From Pseudobdellovibrionaceae bacterium (GTDB taxonomy: Bacteria > Bdellovibrionota > UBA1018 > UBA6935), in the NCBI GenBank assembly GCA_002722705.1, contig PBMP01000094.1, positions 1 through 64,000 of the forward strand: a DNA stretch of 64,000 bases. Reading direction: 5' to 3'. Every line of letters starts with the position of its first letter. Position 1 is the first letter of the stretch. Shown one piece after another: positions 45,934 to 53,708 of this stretch. The notes beneath the pieces were generated by a model, which saw nothing but the letters and a program-made list of their open reading frames with translations, was not told the origin of the DNA and searched no databases. A program made the translations under genes and the position numbers.

Positions 45934-46733
45934 AAACCACCGCCCACAATCATCGAGAGATGACGCTTCTTGGAAGTACCGTCGTTCAGATACGCTGTTG
46001 CGCGCCAGACTTCTTCGAGATGAACTTCGTAGAGCTCGTTCGCATCGGCGTATTCATCCACCTTGTCCAGAATGGTCCCAACGCTCTGACCGGCGTTGAT
46101 CTGACCCAAGTCGATCAATACCTTAAGGGTGTTGTGGATATAGGCTTTGGTGGCCAAGACAACCAATTTACAGAAAGCATGGTAACTGGCCGGCTTGATG
46201 TTGTTCATCTCGCTGTCGTTGGTAAGAATACAACGCAGCGAAAGATCAAGCGGGAGAGCCAGTGTGTCTCTCACGTAAACCGTGTTCTCTCCAATGAGGT
46301 CGACGTAGGCAGAGTTGACCTGAGGTATCGGAGAAACCCCGCCGATGATTTGTTCGGCGGCTCCCACCAAGGGAGACTGTTGTGTCGGTGCGAAATACGC
46401 CGAGCGCGACAGACCACCGGGTCCGTACCCTACCGACAGAGCGGTGGTGATAACCTTACCACCTGTTCTTTCTTTAGGGATTCGGAAGATGGCAGAGTAC
46501 GGGCTGTCGACCCATTGAGCTGGCAGGCCGGCCAGAGAGACATTGTCTTGAATGCCGCCAACGAGGTTACAATCAACCAGTACGCGAGAATCGATAACCT
46601 TCTGTCTGATTCGGTAGTCGAGCGAAGTTGGTTGAATGGCGGCCCAGCGCTCCTGGCGAATAAAAGCCAGCTCTAACAGCTGCACTGGGATAGTGAATCT
46701 AACCTCGTCCAGTGCTTTTTGGATAATGTTCAT
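45930..46733 (-). CDS. Putative virion structural protein, 267 aa
   Basis: Start ATG 46733 gives MNIIQKALDEVRFTIP, a natural N-terminus; an in-frame ATG at 46814 would overlap the PhuZ leader. Beta-rich C-terminal half, no enzymatic motif. Minus-strand gene among plus-strand early-type genes, as other structural genes here. Assignment by context and composition only. Confidence 0.65.
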   Translation of the reverse strand: MNIIQKALDEVRFTIPVQLLELAFIRQERWAAIQPTSLDYRIRQKVIDSRVLVDCNLVGGIQDNVSLAGLPAQWVDSPYSAIFRIPKERTGGKVITTALSVGYGPGGLSRSAYFAPTQQSPLVGAAEQIIGGVSPIPQVNSAYVDLIGENTVYVRDTLALPLDLSLRCILTNDSEMNNIKPASYHAFCKLVVLATKAYIHNTLKVLIDLGQINAGQSVGTILDKVDEYADANELYEVHLEEVWRATAYLNDGTSKKRHLSMIVGGGF

Positions 46734-46851
46734 ATGGAGGTCACCCGGATGTAAGTACCCTGTGTAATTAATTACCGCTCTAACAATGGTATGCTTAAAG
46801 CGGTAGCTGCTCATAGATTATCTCGAACCCTCCCCAATAAAGGGCATCAAA

Positions 46852-47826
46852 ATGAATCAACTTGGTAAGATCCGAATTTTTGGTTGTGGTGGCGCTGGCA
46901 TGAACATCGCCTCGCATTTCATCGGTCAGAAGAGCGATCCTGGCGCCGCTGAGATCTTCACGTCGTTCATCGACACCTCCCGCAGCAACATGCGCGCCAA
47001 CATGCCGCCCGAAGATCTGTACGTGATCCCCGAACTCGATGGCTCTGGCAAGATCCGCAAGGAAAATGCCGAGGTAATCTCCGGTGTTATCAAAGACATC
47101 CTCGTTCGTCAAGCCCCACTTGATACCAACCTGGTTATCTTCAGCGCAGGCGGCGGTAGTGGTTCTGTCATTGGTCCCCTGATTCTGGCCGAGCTGCTGC
47201 GTCGTGATATTCCGGCCATTGCGCTGGTTATCGGTTCTGATGAATCGGTACTGACCGCAAACAACACCCTGAAGACCCTGGAAACCCTCGACAACATCGC
47301 CGGTGAAGCAGATCGACCGGTTGTCATGGTTTACGGTCACAACCATCGCGGCCAGCGTCGTAGCGTGGTCGACGAAGACATGACCACCACAGTGGCTGCT
47401 CTGGCTTTCCTGGCATCGCGTCAGAACGATGGTCTGGACTCCAAAGATCTGGAGAACTGGCTGAACTTCAGCAACACGCCAACCTGTCAGGTCGCACCGC
47501 AGTTGTCCTTGCTCACGGTGATGTCCGATCCGGCCGAAATCGAAGACCGCTTCCCTTGTCCGGTATCAATCGCTTCGCTGTACAGTGAAACCGACATGCC
47601 TGGTCTGACCGTGGTGTCCGACTACCACTGCGACGGTTTCATGATCGATGCCAACCCGCGCGTTGATCAACTGCACTTCGTCATCGACGTCGACAGCGTC
47701 AGCGAAATCGGTAACAACATTCGCGACACGCTGGCACGACAGAAAGAAGTCAGTGCGAGTCGCCCGACCCGCAACCGCCTGTCTAAGGACACCAAGCCAT
47801 CCAATGGTGGTCTGATCCTGGACTAA
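46852..47826 (+). CDS. phuZ: PhuZ, phage tubulin
   Basis: 324 residues, a tubulin/FtsZ-type GTPase that in related phages forms the bipolar spindle centring the phage nucleus and carrying capsids. IFGCGGAGMN (9-18) is the first nucleotide loop; FSAGGGSGSVIGPLI (97-111) is the tubulin signature and closely matches the PhuZ of Pseudomonas phage 201phi2-1 as I recall it; VVDEDM (172-177) falls where the catalytic T7-loop Asp lies. The C-terminal tail is basic and neutral (RPTRNRLSKDTK, then GGLILD) and not the acidic tail of 201phi2-1 PhuZ. Codons are C/G-biased. AAAGGG precedes ATG 46852. Confidence 0.92.
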   Translation: MNQLGKIRIFGCGGAGMNIASHFIGQKSDPGAAEIFTSFIDTSRSNMRANMPPEDLYVIPELDGSGKIRKENAEVISGVIKDILVRQAPLDTNLVIFSAGGGSGSVIGPLILAELLRRDIPAIALVIGSDESVLTANNTLKTLETLDNIAGEADRPVVMVYGHNHRGQRRSVVDEDMTTTVAALAFLASRQNDGLDSKDLENWLNFSNTPTCQVAPQLSLLTVMSDPAEIEDRFPCPVSIASLYSETDMPGLTVVSDYHCDGFMIDANPRVDQLHFVIDVDSVSEIGNNIRDTLARQKEVSASRPTRNRLSKDTKPSNGGLILD

Positions 47827-47849
47827 CACAACAATGATAAGGAGTTGGT

Positions 47850-48065
47850 ATGCAGCAGTTTGTCTGTGATAAATGCGGTAACATCGACCTGTTGGATCTC
47901 ACACATCCACAGAGGAAGGTGGCTGCGCCACTGCCAACGCCGTTGTTGTGTGCTGCTTGTTTGCCATGTGGTTGGCACAATCACTTCCCGCAAGAGAAGT
48001 ACGATTCGACCAAAGACCACGTGGTTAACCGACCAAGTCCCGGTACCAGTATTTCACTGGGTTAA
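47850..48065 (+). CDS. Small zinc-ribbon protein, 71 aa
   Basis: CDKCG near residue 6 and LCAACLPCGWH near residue 33 form a CxxC...CxxC(xxC) set able to bind zinc. TAAGGAG precedes ATG 47850, 23 bases after PhuZ. Could be a nucleic-acid or protein-binding adaptor; function unknown. Confidence 0.7.
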   Translation: MQQFVCDKCGNIDLLDLTHPQRKVAAPLPTPLLCAACLPCGWHNHFPQEKYDSTKDHVVNRPSPGTSISLG

Positions 48066-48074
48066 GGAAGAAAC

Positions 48075-48413
48075 GTGTCAATGAGTAAAACGTTGCTCAT
48101 TGGGGCGGTCGGAGCCTGCTTGTTAGCCGGTGATTACTTCGACTTTGTCGAATCCGGCTATCATGGAGAGGGATCGGTGGACGTTAACCACCAGTCCTTT
48201 ATGGTGGGAAGGGAGGTGGATGATCTCGATATCACAGGAGCAGCGGCGCTGATCCCGATCATCAGAGATTATCTCGAGACAGTATGGGCTCACATCTTCC
48301 CCCCTAACAACCATCATGTGCCTGGGCAGAGTGTCCCTATAACCGCGCTGGGTTGGACAGCGTGTGGCGACGGGGCTCTCATGAGATCGCACCCCATATG
48401 TAGATTACATTAG
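48075..48413 (+). CDS. Hypothetical protein with hydrophobic N-terminus
   Basis: 112 residues from GTG 48075, or 110 from ATG 48081; AAGGAAG is upstream of both. The N-terminus (TLLIGAVGACLLAG) resembles a short signal or membrane anchor. The rest is acidic then aromatic, without motif. Same small-gene cluster as 47850. Confidence 0.55.
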   Translation: MSMSKTLLIGAVGACLLAGDYFDFVESGYHGEGSVDVNHQSFMVGREVDDLDITGAAALIPIIRDYLETVWAHIFPPNNHHVPGQSVPITALGWTACGDGALMRSHPICRLH

Positions 48414-48446
48414 ATCAACACGAGCAAAAAAAGGAACCGCCAGTAC

Positions 48447-48647
48447 TTGTTGTCAGTAATGACAAATCTCGTAGGTCTGATCTCCTCGACGATGTTTTCG
48501 CTGGCACTGTTTTTGATTGGACTCAATCGGTGTGAAGAACCCGAGTTTGTTCCAGAAGAAAATAGTGTCGTCGAACCTGTTGTCTTGGAAGTCGCCATCG
48601 AGTCAGTACCGCATGGCTTCGGGCTATGTATGGGCTGCCCTTGTTGA
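48447..48647 (+). CDS. Small membrane protein with Cys tail, 66 aa
   Basis: TTG 48447 has AAGGAA ten bases upstream; ATG 48459 is an alternative. One predicted transmembrane helix (LVGLISSTMFSLALFLIGL), an acidic periplasm-like stretch, and a C-terminal LCMGCPC with three Cys. Possible inner-membrane or envelope effector. Unrecognised. Confidence 0.55.
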   Translation: MLSVMTNLVGLISSTMFSLALFLIGLNRCEEPEFVPEENSVVEPVVLEVAIESVPHGFGLCMGCPC

Positions 48648-48850
48648 CACCTTATAGATCTTACAAGGGAACATATCTCAGACATACCGATTAAGTTCGG
48701 ATTACATGCTCGGATATAGTCCGAGCTAGCAGCACGGTTGTGACAACGTCACCGCCCCAGGGAAGGTTAGTGAGTTCTAGACATGCGAGGTCTAGTTCCA
48801 CGCCCACCCCCTGGGCTGGTGGCTATCCACTTTTTTATTTGTTCGAGTTT

Positions 48851-48913
48851 CTAATTGTAAAAGTGTAATTATATGGCGAGTTTGCGCAAGCCAAAACGTT
48901 CTTTTACAATTAG
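48851..48913. repeat. 13-bp perfect inverted repeat
   Basis: CTAATTGTAAAAG and CTTTTACAATTAG separated by 37 bases that contain the smaller palindrome TTTGCGCAA. Could be an RNA stem or a protein-binding site. Confidence 0.85.
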
Positions 48914-48993
48914 TGGCTCTACCGAGCAGCACAGGCTGCATTTTGTGTGCCCTTCTCAAAGGGTTACCGACCTTAGGGTCACCATCTGCATCT

Positions 48994-49018
48994 AGCCCCG
49001 CTTCGGCGGGGCTTTATG
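48994..49018 (+). terminator. Rho-independent terminator
   Basis: AGCCCCGC, TTCG, GCGGGGCT, then TTATG: a UUCG-tetraloop stem ending the structured region. Confidence 0.85.
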
Positions 49019-49069
49019 TTCGTTTTTACTTACAAGACGGATAATCCGATAAGAACAGGAGAAAAGGAA

Positions 49070-49396
49070 ATGTCTAACGGAATACGCATTATACTGTCCG
49101 ACAAAGAGCAGAACGACAAACACCTACTTGACATCGTTGGTTCTGCCCACGCTTGGCCATCGTGGGATATCATGGCTGCCATTGCAGCCGAGAAAGAACC
49201 GACTATCTGGATCGTTACCCCGCATGCGGCTAGCGTGTTCGGCAAGATCAACACCATGTTTAAAGTAACGCGCGGCGTCGCGCTGATTAACGGAGAGTAT
49301 ACAATCTTTGGGTCGGATGGTGAATGGACGGGCAGCCAGATCAACATTGTACGAAAAAACACTCTAGAGTCCATGCGAGGCTACCGTGAGTATTAA
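49070..49396 (+). CDS. Hypothetical protein, 108 aa
   Basis: ATG 49070 follows AGGAGAAAAGGAA. Small alpha/beta protein (IRIILSDKEQND, PTIWIVTPHAASVF). No domain recognised. Ends eleven bases inside the next gene's start region. Confidence 0.65.
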   Translation: MSNGIRIILSDKEQNDKHLLDIVGSAHAWPSWDIMAAIAAEKEPTIWIVTPHAASVFGKINTMFKVTRGVALINGEYTIFGSDGEWTGSQINIVRKNTLESMRGYREY

Positions 49397-49859
49397 CATT
49401 TCTATCGTCCAGATCATGAATCCACCAGCTTGGGTTTCTGAAAACGAGGTCCTCGATATCCTGAAGAAGATCCCCGGTCTACCCAACAAGGAAATTCGAA
49501 TTGGCCACCGTCTGACTATTAACAAAACCCTGCACAACGGCTCCACTGTTAAACACGTCAACTTCCGTCAAGCAGGGGTTGATGCGCCAGTGGTCGTCGT
49601 TTTCGCCGACATCAAGGCTTTCGCACGACAGCAGAGGCTTATAAGCCCCGGCACCACCGGCGAGACAGTTGACAAGTTAGTCGCCAGCACCATGGACTAC
49701 TGGTGTCGTTCCTTTGGCGTTCCTCTGGATTACGAGGTTCTTGAGAGCGATGCCTACCTCTACATGAAAGTCAATGTACCCGGTTCGGTATTTGATTCTC
49801 GAATTGAAGCTGAATTTGGGAACATGTTCACCCGATCCACTTGGTCACCAGCGGTATAA
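49386..49859 (+). CDS. Hypothetical protein, 157 aa
   Basis: GTG 49386 with GAGG five bases upstream, overlapping the end of the previous gene by 11 bases. Mixed alpha/beta soluble protein, no motif. Stop lies 13 bases before the next gene. Confidence 0.65.
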   Translation: MSINISIVQIMNPPAWVSENEVLDILKKIPGLPNKEIRIGHRLTINKTLHNGSTVKHVNFRQAGVDAPVVVVFADIKAFARQQRLISPGTTGETVDKLVASTMDYWCRSFGVPLDYEVLESDAYLYMKVNVPGSVFDSRIEAEFGNMFTRSTWSPAV

Positions 49860-49872
49860 GGAAAACGTTCTA

Positions 49873-50262
49873 ATGGTCTATAACGACTCTAAAGCACCCG
49901 TTGTTTGCGTGGTGCTTGGTCTTCTGATATTCGCAGGTGCTCTGCTGTTACTTGCGAACACCAATCCAGCTCACCTTTCCATTATGGATAGTCGAGATTC
50001 CGTCGAACGAGATCTGCGCAAGCGGTGTGAACTGATCGTGGAGATCGAGAAAAAGATGGCCGAGGAAACCACTGGCGTCGGTTCGACGCCCGTTGGATAT
50101 GACGAGAATCCGTTTCTGACAAACCTGACCACTCGTCGCATTGAAGCCATCTACGACTACAATAACGTGCTGATGGGCGCCGTTAACGCCGGCTACCCGC
50201 CACCCCAGAACTTACCCAAGTTCCTAGATCGATTCTCACCGACCACGTGTCGGACACACTGA
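49873..50262 (+). CDS. Single-pass membrane protein, 129 aa
   Basis: ATG 49873 (AAGGAAAA upstream). A clear N-terminal transmembrane helix (VVCVVLGLLIFAGALLLLA, residues 10-28), then a charged helical soluble domain (DSVERDLRKRCELIVEIEKK) and a Pro-rich end. Topology with the C-terminus in the periplasm is likely. Size and shape recall spanin-like or superinfection-exclusion proteins, but nothing specific supports that. Confidence 0.65.
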   Translation: MVYNDSKAPVVCVVLGLLIFAGALLLLANTNPAHLSIMDSRDSVERDLRKRCELIVEIEKKMAEETTGVGSTPVGYDENPFLTNLTTRRIEAIYDYNNVLMGAVNAGYPPPQNLPKFLDRFSPTTCRTH

Positions 50263-50275
50263 CGGAGCCACCGCC

Positions 50276-50620
50276 GTGGAAGAGACCAATCATTTCGATC
50301 AATTTCCCTCCATTCTCGAACCACTCGAGCGCTTTCGACTTACATTCGAGAGCGACACCTATCATATCCGGGACGACGACGTCGACGGCAAAATCGTCTT
50401 TACGGATGGCAATGGGTGTAAGGAGATCAAGTTCAAACTCACCGACGGTGTCTTCGGTCCGGAACGGGGACATTTGCTCAACTGGCGTTTCATGGCTCGC
50501 CACATCGACCAGATGTTGACGATGCGGGAAACCGACCGAGACCTGTTAATACTCCGTGTTGCAATTCGAGAACGATGCATGTCTCCCGATGGCGGCAACG
50601 CGTTCGTTAACCTTTCTTGA
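50276..50620 (+). CDS. Hypothetical protein, 114 aa
   Basis: GTG 50276 with GGAG eight bases upstream. Acidic beta-rich N-terminus (LTFESDTYHIRDDDVDGKIVFTD) and helical C-terminus. Unknown function; the tight 13-base spacing supports a shared transcript with the preceding membrane protein. Confidence 0.65.
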   Translation: MEETNHFDQFPSILEPLERFRLTFESDTYHIRDDDVDGKIVFTDGNGCKEIKFKLTDGVFGPERGHLLNWRFMARHIDQMLTMRETDRDLLILRVAIRERCMSPDGGNAFVNLS

Positions 50621-50642
50621 ATATCCCACAAGGAACACAACC

Positions 50643-50909
50643 ATGGCTACCAAGAATGCTTCCCTGTTCGTAACACTCAGTGAAGAAACCAAACAATTCT
50701 CTTCACGCAACTGGTCTACAACGACAATTTCAGCAATGCCTGTGGGTGAAGATCAAGTTGTTCTGAGGACGGTGACTGTCATCATGTCCGGTAACCCAGC
50801 GACTGATAATTCGATCACCGGGTACGAAGAAAACATGGTCGTTGTTAAAGACGTGAAAATCGAGGCCGGTCCTTCTGGGACCAAGCGCCTTGTTAGCACT
50901 GACAGTTAA
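50643..50909 (+). CDS. Small hypothetical protein, 88 aa
   Basis: ATG 50643 with AAGGAA seven bases upstream; an upstream frame start at 50556 lies in the previous gene and is not used. Thr/Ser/Val-rich beta protein. Not recognised. Confidence 0.65.
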   Translation: MATKNASLFVTLSEETKQFSSRNWSTTTISAMPVGEDQVVLRTVTVIMSGNPATDNSITGYEENMVVVKDVKIEAGPSGTKRLVSTDS

Positions 50910-50913
50910 ACTA

Positions 50914-50942
50914 ATTTCAACCCTACATCACTAAGTTGACTG
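50914..50942 (+). promoter_or_regulatory. Phage promoter-like motif, gene 50969
   Basis: ATTTCAA, CC, CTACATCACT, AAG, TTGACTG: ATCA then five bases and TTG instead of GTG. 38 bases before ATG 50969. Confidence 0.7.
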
Positions 50943-50968
50943 TCCCACTCACTAGGTTAGTTTAAACG

Positions 50969-51154
50969 ATGTCTACGACCCCTCAGCAGTTTGAAGACCT
51001 CGATAGCGCAGTTAATTGGCTGCACGAGAATAACGCAACGCACGTCATTCCGGCCGATGCATCGAAGGAACAGGTCATCCACATAGCCAGTCTCTACCGT
51101 CACAACTGGGAAGCGTTGTCTTCAGTAACCATTGATTACGGTATTCTGGACTAA
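50969..51154 (+). CDS. Small hypothetical protein, 61 aa
   Basis: Acidic alpha/beta mini-protein (FEDLDSAVNWLHENNATHVIP, ASKEQVIHIASLYRHNWEAL). Behind its own promoter-like motif and followed by a terminator, hence an independent unit, a common layout for early host-takeover genes. No homologue recognised. No strong ribosome site seen. Confidence 0.6.
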   Translation: MSTTPQQFEDLDSAVNWLHENNATHVIPADASKEQVIHIASLYRHNWEALSSVTIDYGILD

Positions 51155-51157
51155 CCC

Positions 51158-51186
51158 AAAAAAGAGAGTCCAACCGGACTCTCTTT
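51158..51186 (+). terminator. Rho-independent terminator
   Basis: AAAAAGAGAGTCC, AACC, GGACTCTCTTTT right after the 61-residue gene. Confidence 0.85.
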
Positions 51187-51213
51187 TGTTTATCCTCCCA
51201 ACAAGGAAATGCA

Positions 51214-51291
51214 ATGTCCAAACACATCATCGAATCGGGGACCGGGACAACCGCCAACAGCGGATGTTCTTACCAAACGTCGTTAGGATAA
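51214..51291 (+). CDS. Possible 25-residue microprotein
   Basis: ATG 51214 with AAGGAAA at five bases; reads MSKHIIESGTGTTANSGCSY plus five more residues, rich in Gly/Thr/Ser with one Cys. It lies between the terminator at 51158 and the next gene's AGGAG. The good ribosome site is the main argument. No known family; could also be an upstream leader peptide. Confidence 0.35.
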   Translation: MSKHIIESGTGTTANSGCSYQTSLG

Positions 51292-51310
51292 AAAAGCAGG
51301 AGTAATTTTT

Positions 51311-51553
51311 GTGGAAAGGGATTTAATCAAAGTTATTGCAACACGACCAGTTACCCTCCGCCGAGAGATACCTCGGCCATGGTGGGCCTTTTGGAGAACC
51401 AAGTACAGCTATATTAACCAGACCCAGACCGTTGTTCTACATGAGTCTGTTGATAAACGAGAGTACAGACAGAATCTGGATCTCCAAAAGAAACGAGATG
51501 AGAAATACCCGGCTTCAAAGGGCTGGGTGATCCACTACGTACCTGTAGATTAG
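51311..51553 (+). CDS. Small basic protein, 80 aa
   Basis: GTG 51311 with AGGAG eight bases upstream. Basic, Trp-rich centre (REIPRPWWAFWRTKY) that could insert at a membrane interface, and a charged helix. Unknown function. Confidence 0.65.
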   Translation: MERDLIKVIATRPVTLRREIPRPWWAFWRTKYSYINQTQTVVLHESVDKREYRQNLDLQKKRDEKYPASKGWVIHYVPVD

Positions 51554-51622
51554 GCATGTAGTATTTTTACTTCAACAACGAAACCTATGTGAACTTCAAC
51601 CCGTAACGAAGAAGGTGCTAAC

Positions 51623-51946
51623 ATGAAAATCAAAGACACAACACTGATCAATGACATGCTCGTGTTCCTGGCCAAGGACTCCGACAAGGTAGTCGGCCGC
51701 GTAGACTTTCTCGCCAAGACGAGAATGGGTGTTCGTGTTGACGACACCATCCAACTGTCATTCGACGTTGTCGACCGCGACGACAGCCTCACCCTCGGCG
51801 ACACCGTATCGATCGCCGTCGGCACCGGCGAGATTCAAATTGTTGAATCTGCCTTCAAAGAAGACAAGTCAGAAACCAAGCGGAAGAAAGAACCGTCGTC
51901 TGCCGGTTGTTCGTCCAAGATCAGTCTGACTGCCGAGCGTCTCTGA
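51623..51946 (+). CDS. Hypothetical protein, 107 aa
   Basis: ATG 51623 (GAAGG upstream). Beta-strand-rich 80-residue body (VGRVDFLAKTRMGVRVDD, IQLSFDVVDRDDSL, DTVSIAVGTGEIQIV), resembling a small beta-barrel, with a basic tail (KSETKRKKEPSS). C/G-biased codons. Possibly a nucleic-acid-binding small barrel; not established. Confidence 0.65.
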   Translation: MKIKDTTLINDMLVFLAKDSDKVVGRVDFLAKTRMGVRVDDTIQLSFDVVDRDDSLTLGDTVSIAVGTGEIQIVESAFKEDKSETKRKKEPSSAGCSSKISLTAERL

Positions 51947-51953
51947 TAAAATA

Positions 51954-51983
51954 AAAAAGAAAGGGCGCTGCCCTTTCTTTTTT
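51954..51983 (+). terminator. Rho-independent terminator
   Basis: AAAAAGAAAGGGC, GCT, GCCCTTTCTTTTTT between 51946 and the proteasome-like pair. Confidence 0.88.
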
Positions 51984-52001
51984 CTCTAATAGGATCACCC
52001 C

Positions 52002-52532
52002 ATGACATCAATTGTCTTCCACGACGGGATGCTGGTAGCGGATCAAAAGCACCTGATAATGCTCTCCCCGTTCCAGACTTACCTCGCTACCAAAATCTTT
52101 AAGTCTTCTGACGGACAGTTCTACTTTGCATACACCGGACCGACCATCGGACCCGACGATGTAGAGCGAATGGAACGCTATTCCCGAAGAATCATCGAAC
52201 GGTCGCTGGCGATGGGGTCTCGGAAACACCCTATCGAGTCAGTTCTGTGTGGCGAGGAGCCCGCTTTTGCAGGTAACGGTATTCTGGTCACCAAGACGAA
52301 TCAGTTTGCCGTTGTTCACGAAGGCGAAGAGATACGACGACTTGACGGAGCTACACACGGAGCAGGATCGGGCGGTACTATCCTAGCCACCATGCTCATG
52401 GGAGGATGTCCCGTCAACGTTGCCATGCAGCGGTTGCAACTGGTAGATCCGTTGTCCTCAGTCGAACACGACGTCGTCTACTCGAAACGACTCAAACAGT
52501 TCAGAGTCACAGGAGTCCCCAAATGTCCCTGA
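52002..52532 (+). CDS. Proteasome/HslV-like Ntn hydrolase
   Basis: 176 residues. After Met removal the chain begins with Thr (MTSIVFHDG), the catalytic residue of HslV/20S beta subunits. VADQK (12-16) supplies the Asp near position 17, TKIFK (30-34) the Lys near 33, and GAGSGGTILATMLMGG (120-135) is the conserved GSGG loop and helix of the fold, with VDPLSS corresponding to the later conserved Asp-Pro. All three catalytic residues are therefore in place. Substrate is unknown; phage or host protein turnover is plausible. It overlaps the next gene by ten bases, and that gene is a divergent relative. Confidence 0.72.
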   Translation: MTSIVFHDGMLVADQKHLIMLSPFQTYLATKIFKSSDGQFYFAYTGPTIGPDDVERMERYSRRIIERSLAMGSRKHPIESVLCGEEPAFAGNGILVTKTNQFAVVHEGEEIRRLDGATHGAGSGGTILATMLMGGCPVNVAMQRLQLVDPLSSVEHDVVYSKRLKQFRVTGVPKCP

Positions 52533-53128
52533 GTATGGTGTTCTATAGAAACGGTCGGGTCGGGTTCCCCATGGGACCACGGGCGACTTCCGTCAGCGAT
52601 CATGTCCACATCGAGGACGATATCTCAAGTTACTTCACCCCCGATGGGTTCTATTACCCCATCCGTAACACAGGCCCGGCCATCAGCGACATTCTCAACA
52701 ACCGAGTGCCGTTCATTTCACATCCAAGGCTACGTTTTTTGTCCGCCTACATTCACGTCAACAAAGAAGGTCTGTTCTGTCAGGTGACCGCATCTAAGGC
52801 CCTTGACAACGAAGTAGAGATCTCGATGACAGACTTGCCGATGGGACAGAGGTCCTATCTCATTTCGTCGGACGACTGCAATGCACGCGACAGTGCTGTG
52901 GGTGCGATGCTTGCGTGTAAGACTGAAGAAGACTTCCAGAAACTAACAAACGACACCTTCGTGTTACAGGGCAGAGAGATCGTTTGGATGTCCCTGGAAG
53001 ATTTGATCCGACGGTGTCGGATCGTGTGGGCTGACGATATCAAGGGTCCGGGTAACGAAGCCCGGGAAATGCGAAAGAAACTGCAAGCAGAGCGAAAGCA
53101 GAAAGCGGCCAGTGCTGAAGAAAAATAA
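52523..53128 (+). CDS. Degenerate paralogue of the proteasome-like protein
   Basis: 201 residues, ATG 52523 with AGGAG seven bases upstream. It shares landmarks with the preceding protein: SMVFYRNGRVGF (SIVFHDGMLVAD), DGFYYPIRNTGPAI at 41-54 (DGQFYFAYTGPTI at 38-50) and SSDDCNARDSAVGAML (GAGSGGTILATML). It lacks the N-terminal Thr, the Lys and the GSGG loop, so it should be inactive, and has an extra basic C-terminal helix (REMRKKLQAERKQK). Suggests a catalytic/non-catalytic pair forming a mixed complex. That complex is inference. Confidence 0.6.
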   Translation: MSLSMVFYRNGRVGFPMGPRATSVSDHVHIEDDISSYFTPDGFYYPIRNTGPAISDILNNRVPFISHPRLRFLSAYIHVNKEGLFCQVTASKALDNEVEISMTDLPMGQRSYLISSDDCNARDSAVGAMLACKTEEDFQKLTNDTFVLQGREIVWMSLEDLIRRCRIVWADDIKGPGNEAREMRKKLQAERKQKAASAEEK

Positions 53129-53198
53129 AGAACTGGTCTTTGGTTTTATAGTCAACAGCAACGATGTCTACTCAAGGTAGACGATTAAGGAGAAAGAG

Positions 53199-53408
53199 AT
53201 GTCCATTGAAATCCTCGAAACTGACGATGCCGTAGAACAACTGCAAGATGTTTTTCAAACGTGGCAGGGCGAGATCCCTTCTGCGGGCGAGCTGGTTGCT
53301 TTCGTCGAGGCATTGGAAACCAACGGTCTGGGTCTGGTAGTAGTTGAAGAAAGTCCCTCTGTTGAATCCGATGACGACGCGGACGAAGAAACCGTGGAGG
53401 ACGACTAG
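53199..53408 (+). CDS. Small acidic protein, 69 aa
   Basis: AAGGAGAAAGAG precedes ATG 53199. Strongly acidic, helical, with a C-terminal run of Asp/Glu (SDDDADEETVEDD). Acidic small phage proteins often mimic DNA or bind basic host proteins; no specific evidence here. Confidence 0.65.
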   Translation: MSIEILETDDAVEQLQDVFQTWQGEIPSAGELVAFVEALETNGLGLVVVEESPSVESDDDADEETVEDD

Positions 53409-53432
53409 GTAAATTAATACCTGAATCGCCCT

Positions 53433-53708
53433 ATGTATGAGGGAGTATTCACTCGAGTGTTTCCTGCCACAGTCAAGACTTCAGAACCCCCGTACACAGA
53501 AATCGCTGGTGGGCAGGAAACCATTAACATGTTGACCGTTATCACGACGGTCATAAAAGAGCGTCGCTGGGGTGGGCACGACCACCTCAGCAATTGCGCC
53601 GTCGAGGCTATTCGTGTTAGCCATCGCAAACCGACTCACCTAGGAATGCGGGACGACAAGGTGACCTTCCGAGGCTTGAACACTATTTCGGCTTCGGACT
53701 TAGGCTGA
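53433..53708 (+). CDS. Doubtful ORF, 91 aa (or 60 aa from ATG 53529)
   Basis: ATG 53433 has no ribosome site; ATG 53529 has AGGAA nine bases upstream. Codon usage is plausible but no domain is seen. The DNA contains possible stems (GTTTCCTGCCAC with GTGGGCAGGAAAC; GACCGT with ACGGTC; CACTCGAGTG), so part of it could instead belong to the structured RNA that follows. Confidence 0.3.
   Translation: MYEGVFTRVFPATVKTSEPPYTEIAGGQETINMLTVITTVIKERRWGGHDHLSNCAVEAIRVSHRKPTHLGMRDDKVTFRGLNTISASDLG

Larger units (their letters stand above)
48650..49018 (+). ncRNA. Structured non-coding region, possible phage RNA
   Basis: About 370 bases without an open frame but full of stems: CCGA/TCGG (48690s), GCTCGGA/TCCGAGC (48708-48726), GTGAC/GTCAC (48738-48752), CCCAGGG/CCCTGGG enclosing CTAGAC/GTCTAG (48756-48825), a perfect 13-bp inverted repeat CTAATTGTAAAAG/CTTTTACAATTAG (48851-48863, 48901-48913), then CCCTT/AAGGG and GACC/GGGTC, ending in the terminator at 48994. 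No tRNA cloverleaf found. It is either a dedicated RNA or a long structured leader/trailer. Confidence 0.5.

Noticed and set aside
48756-48825. Possible tRNA in the structured region
   Set aside because: A seven-bp outer stem and inner hairpin exist, but there is no T-loop GTTCRA consensus, no CCA and no proper D-arm.
49873-50262. Calling this membrane protein a spanin or holin
   Set aside because: One N-terminal transmembrane helix is not specific, no lysis cassette surrounds it and there is no lipobox partner.
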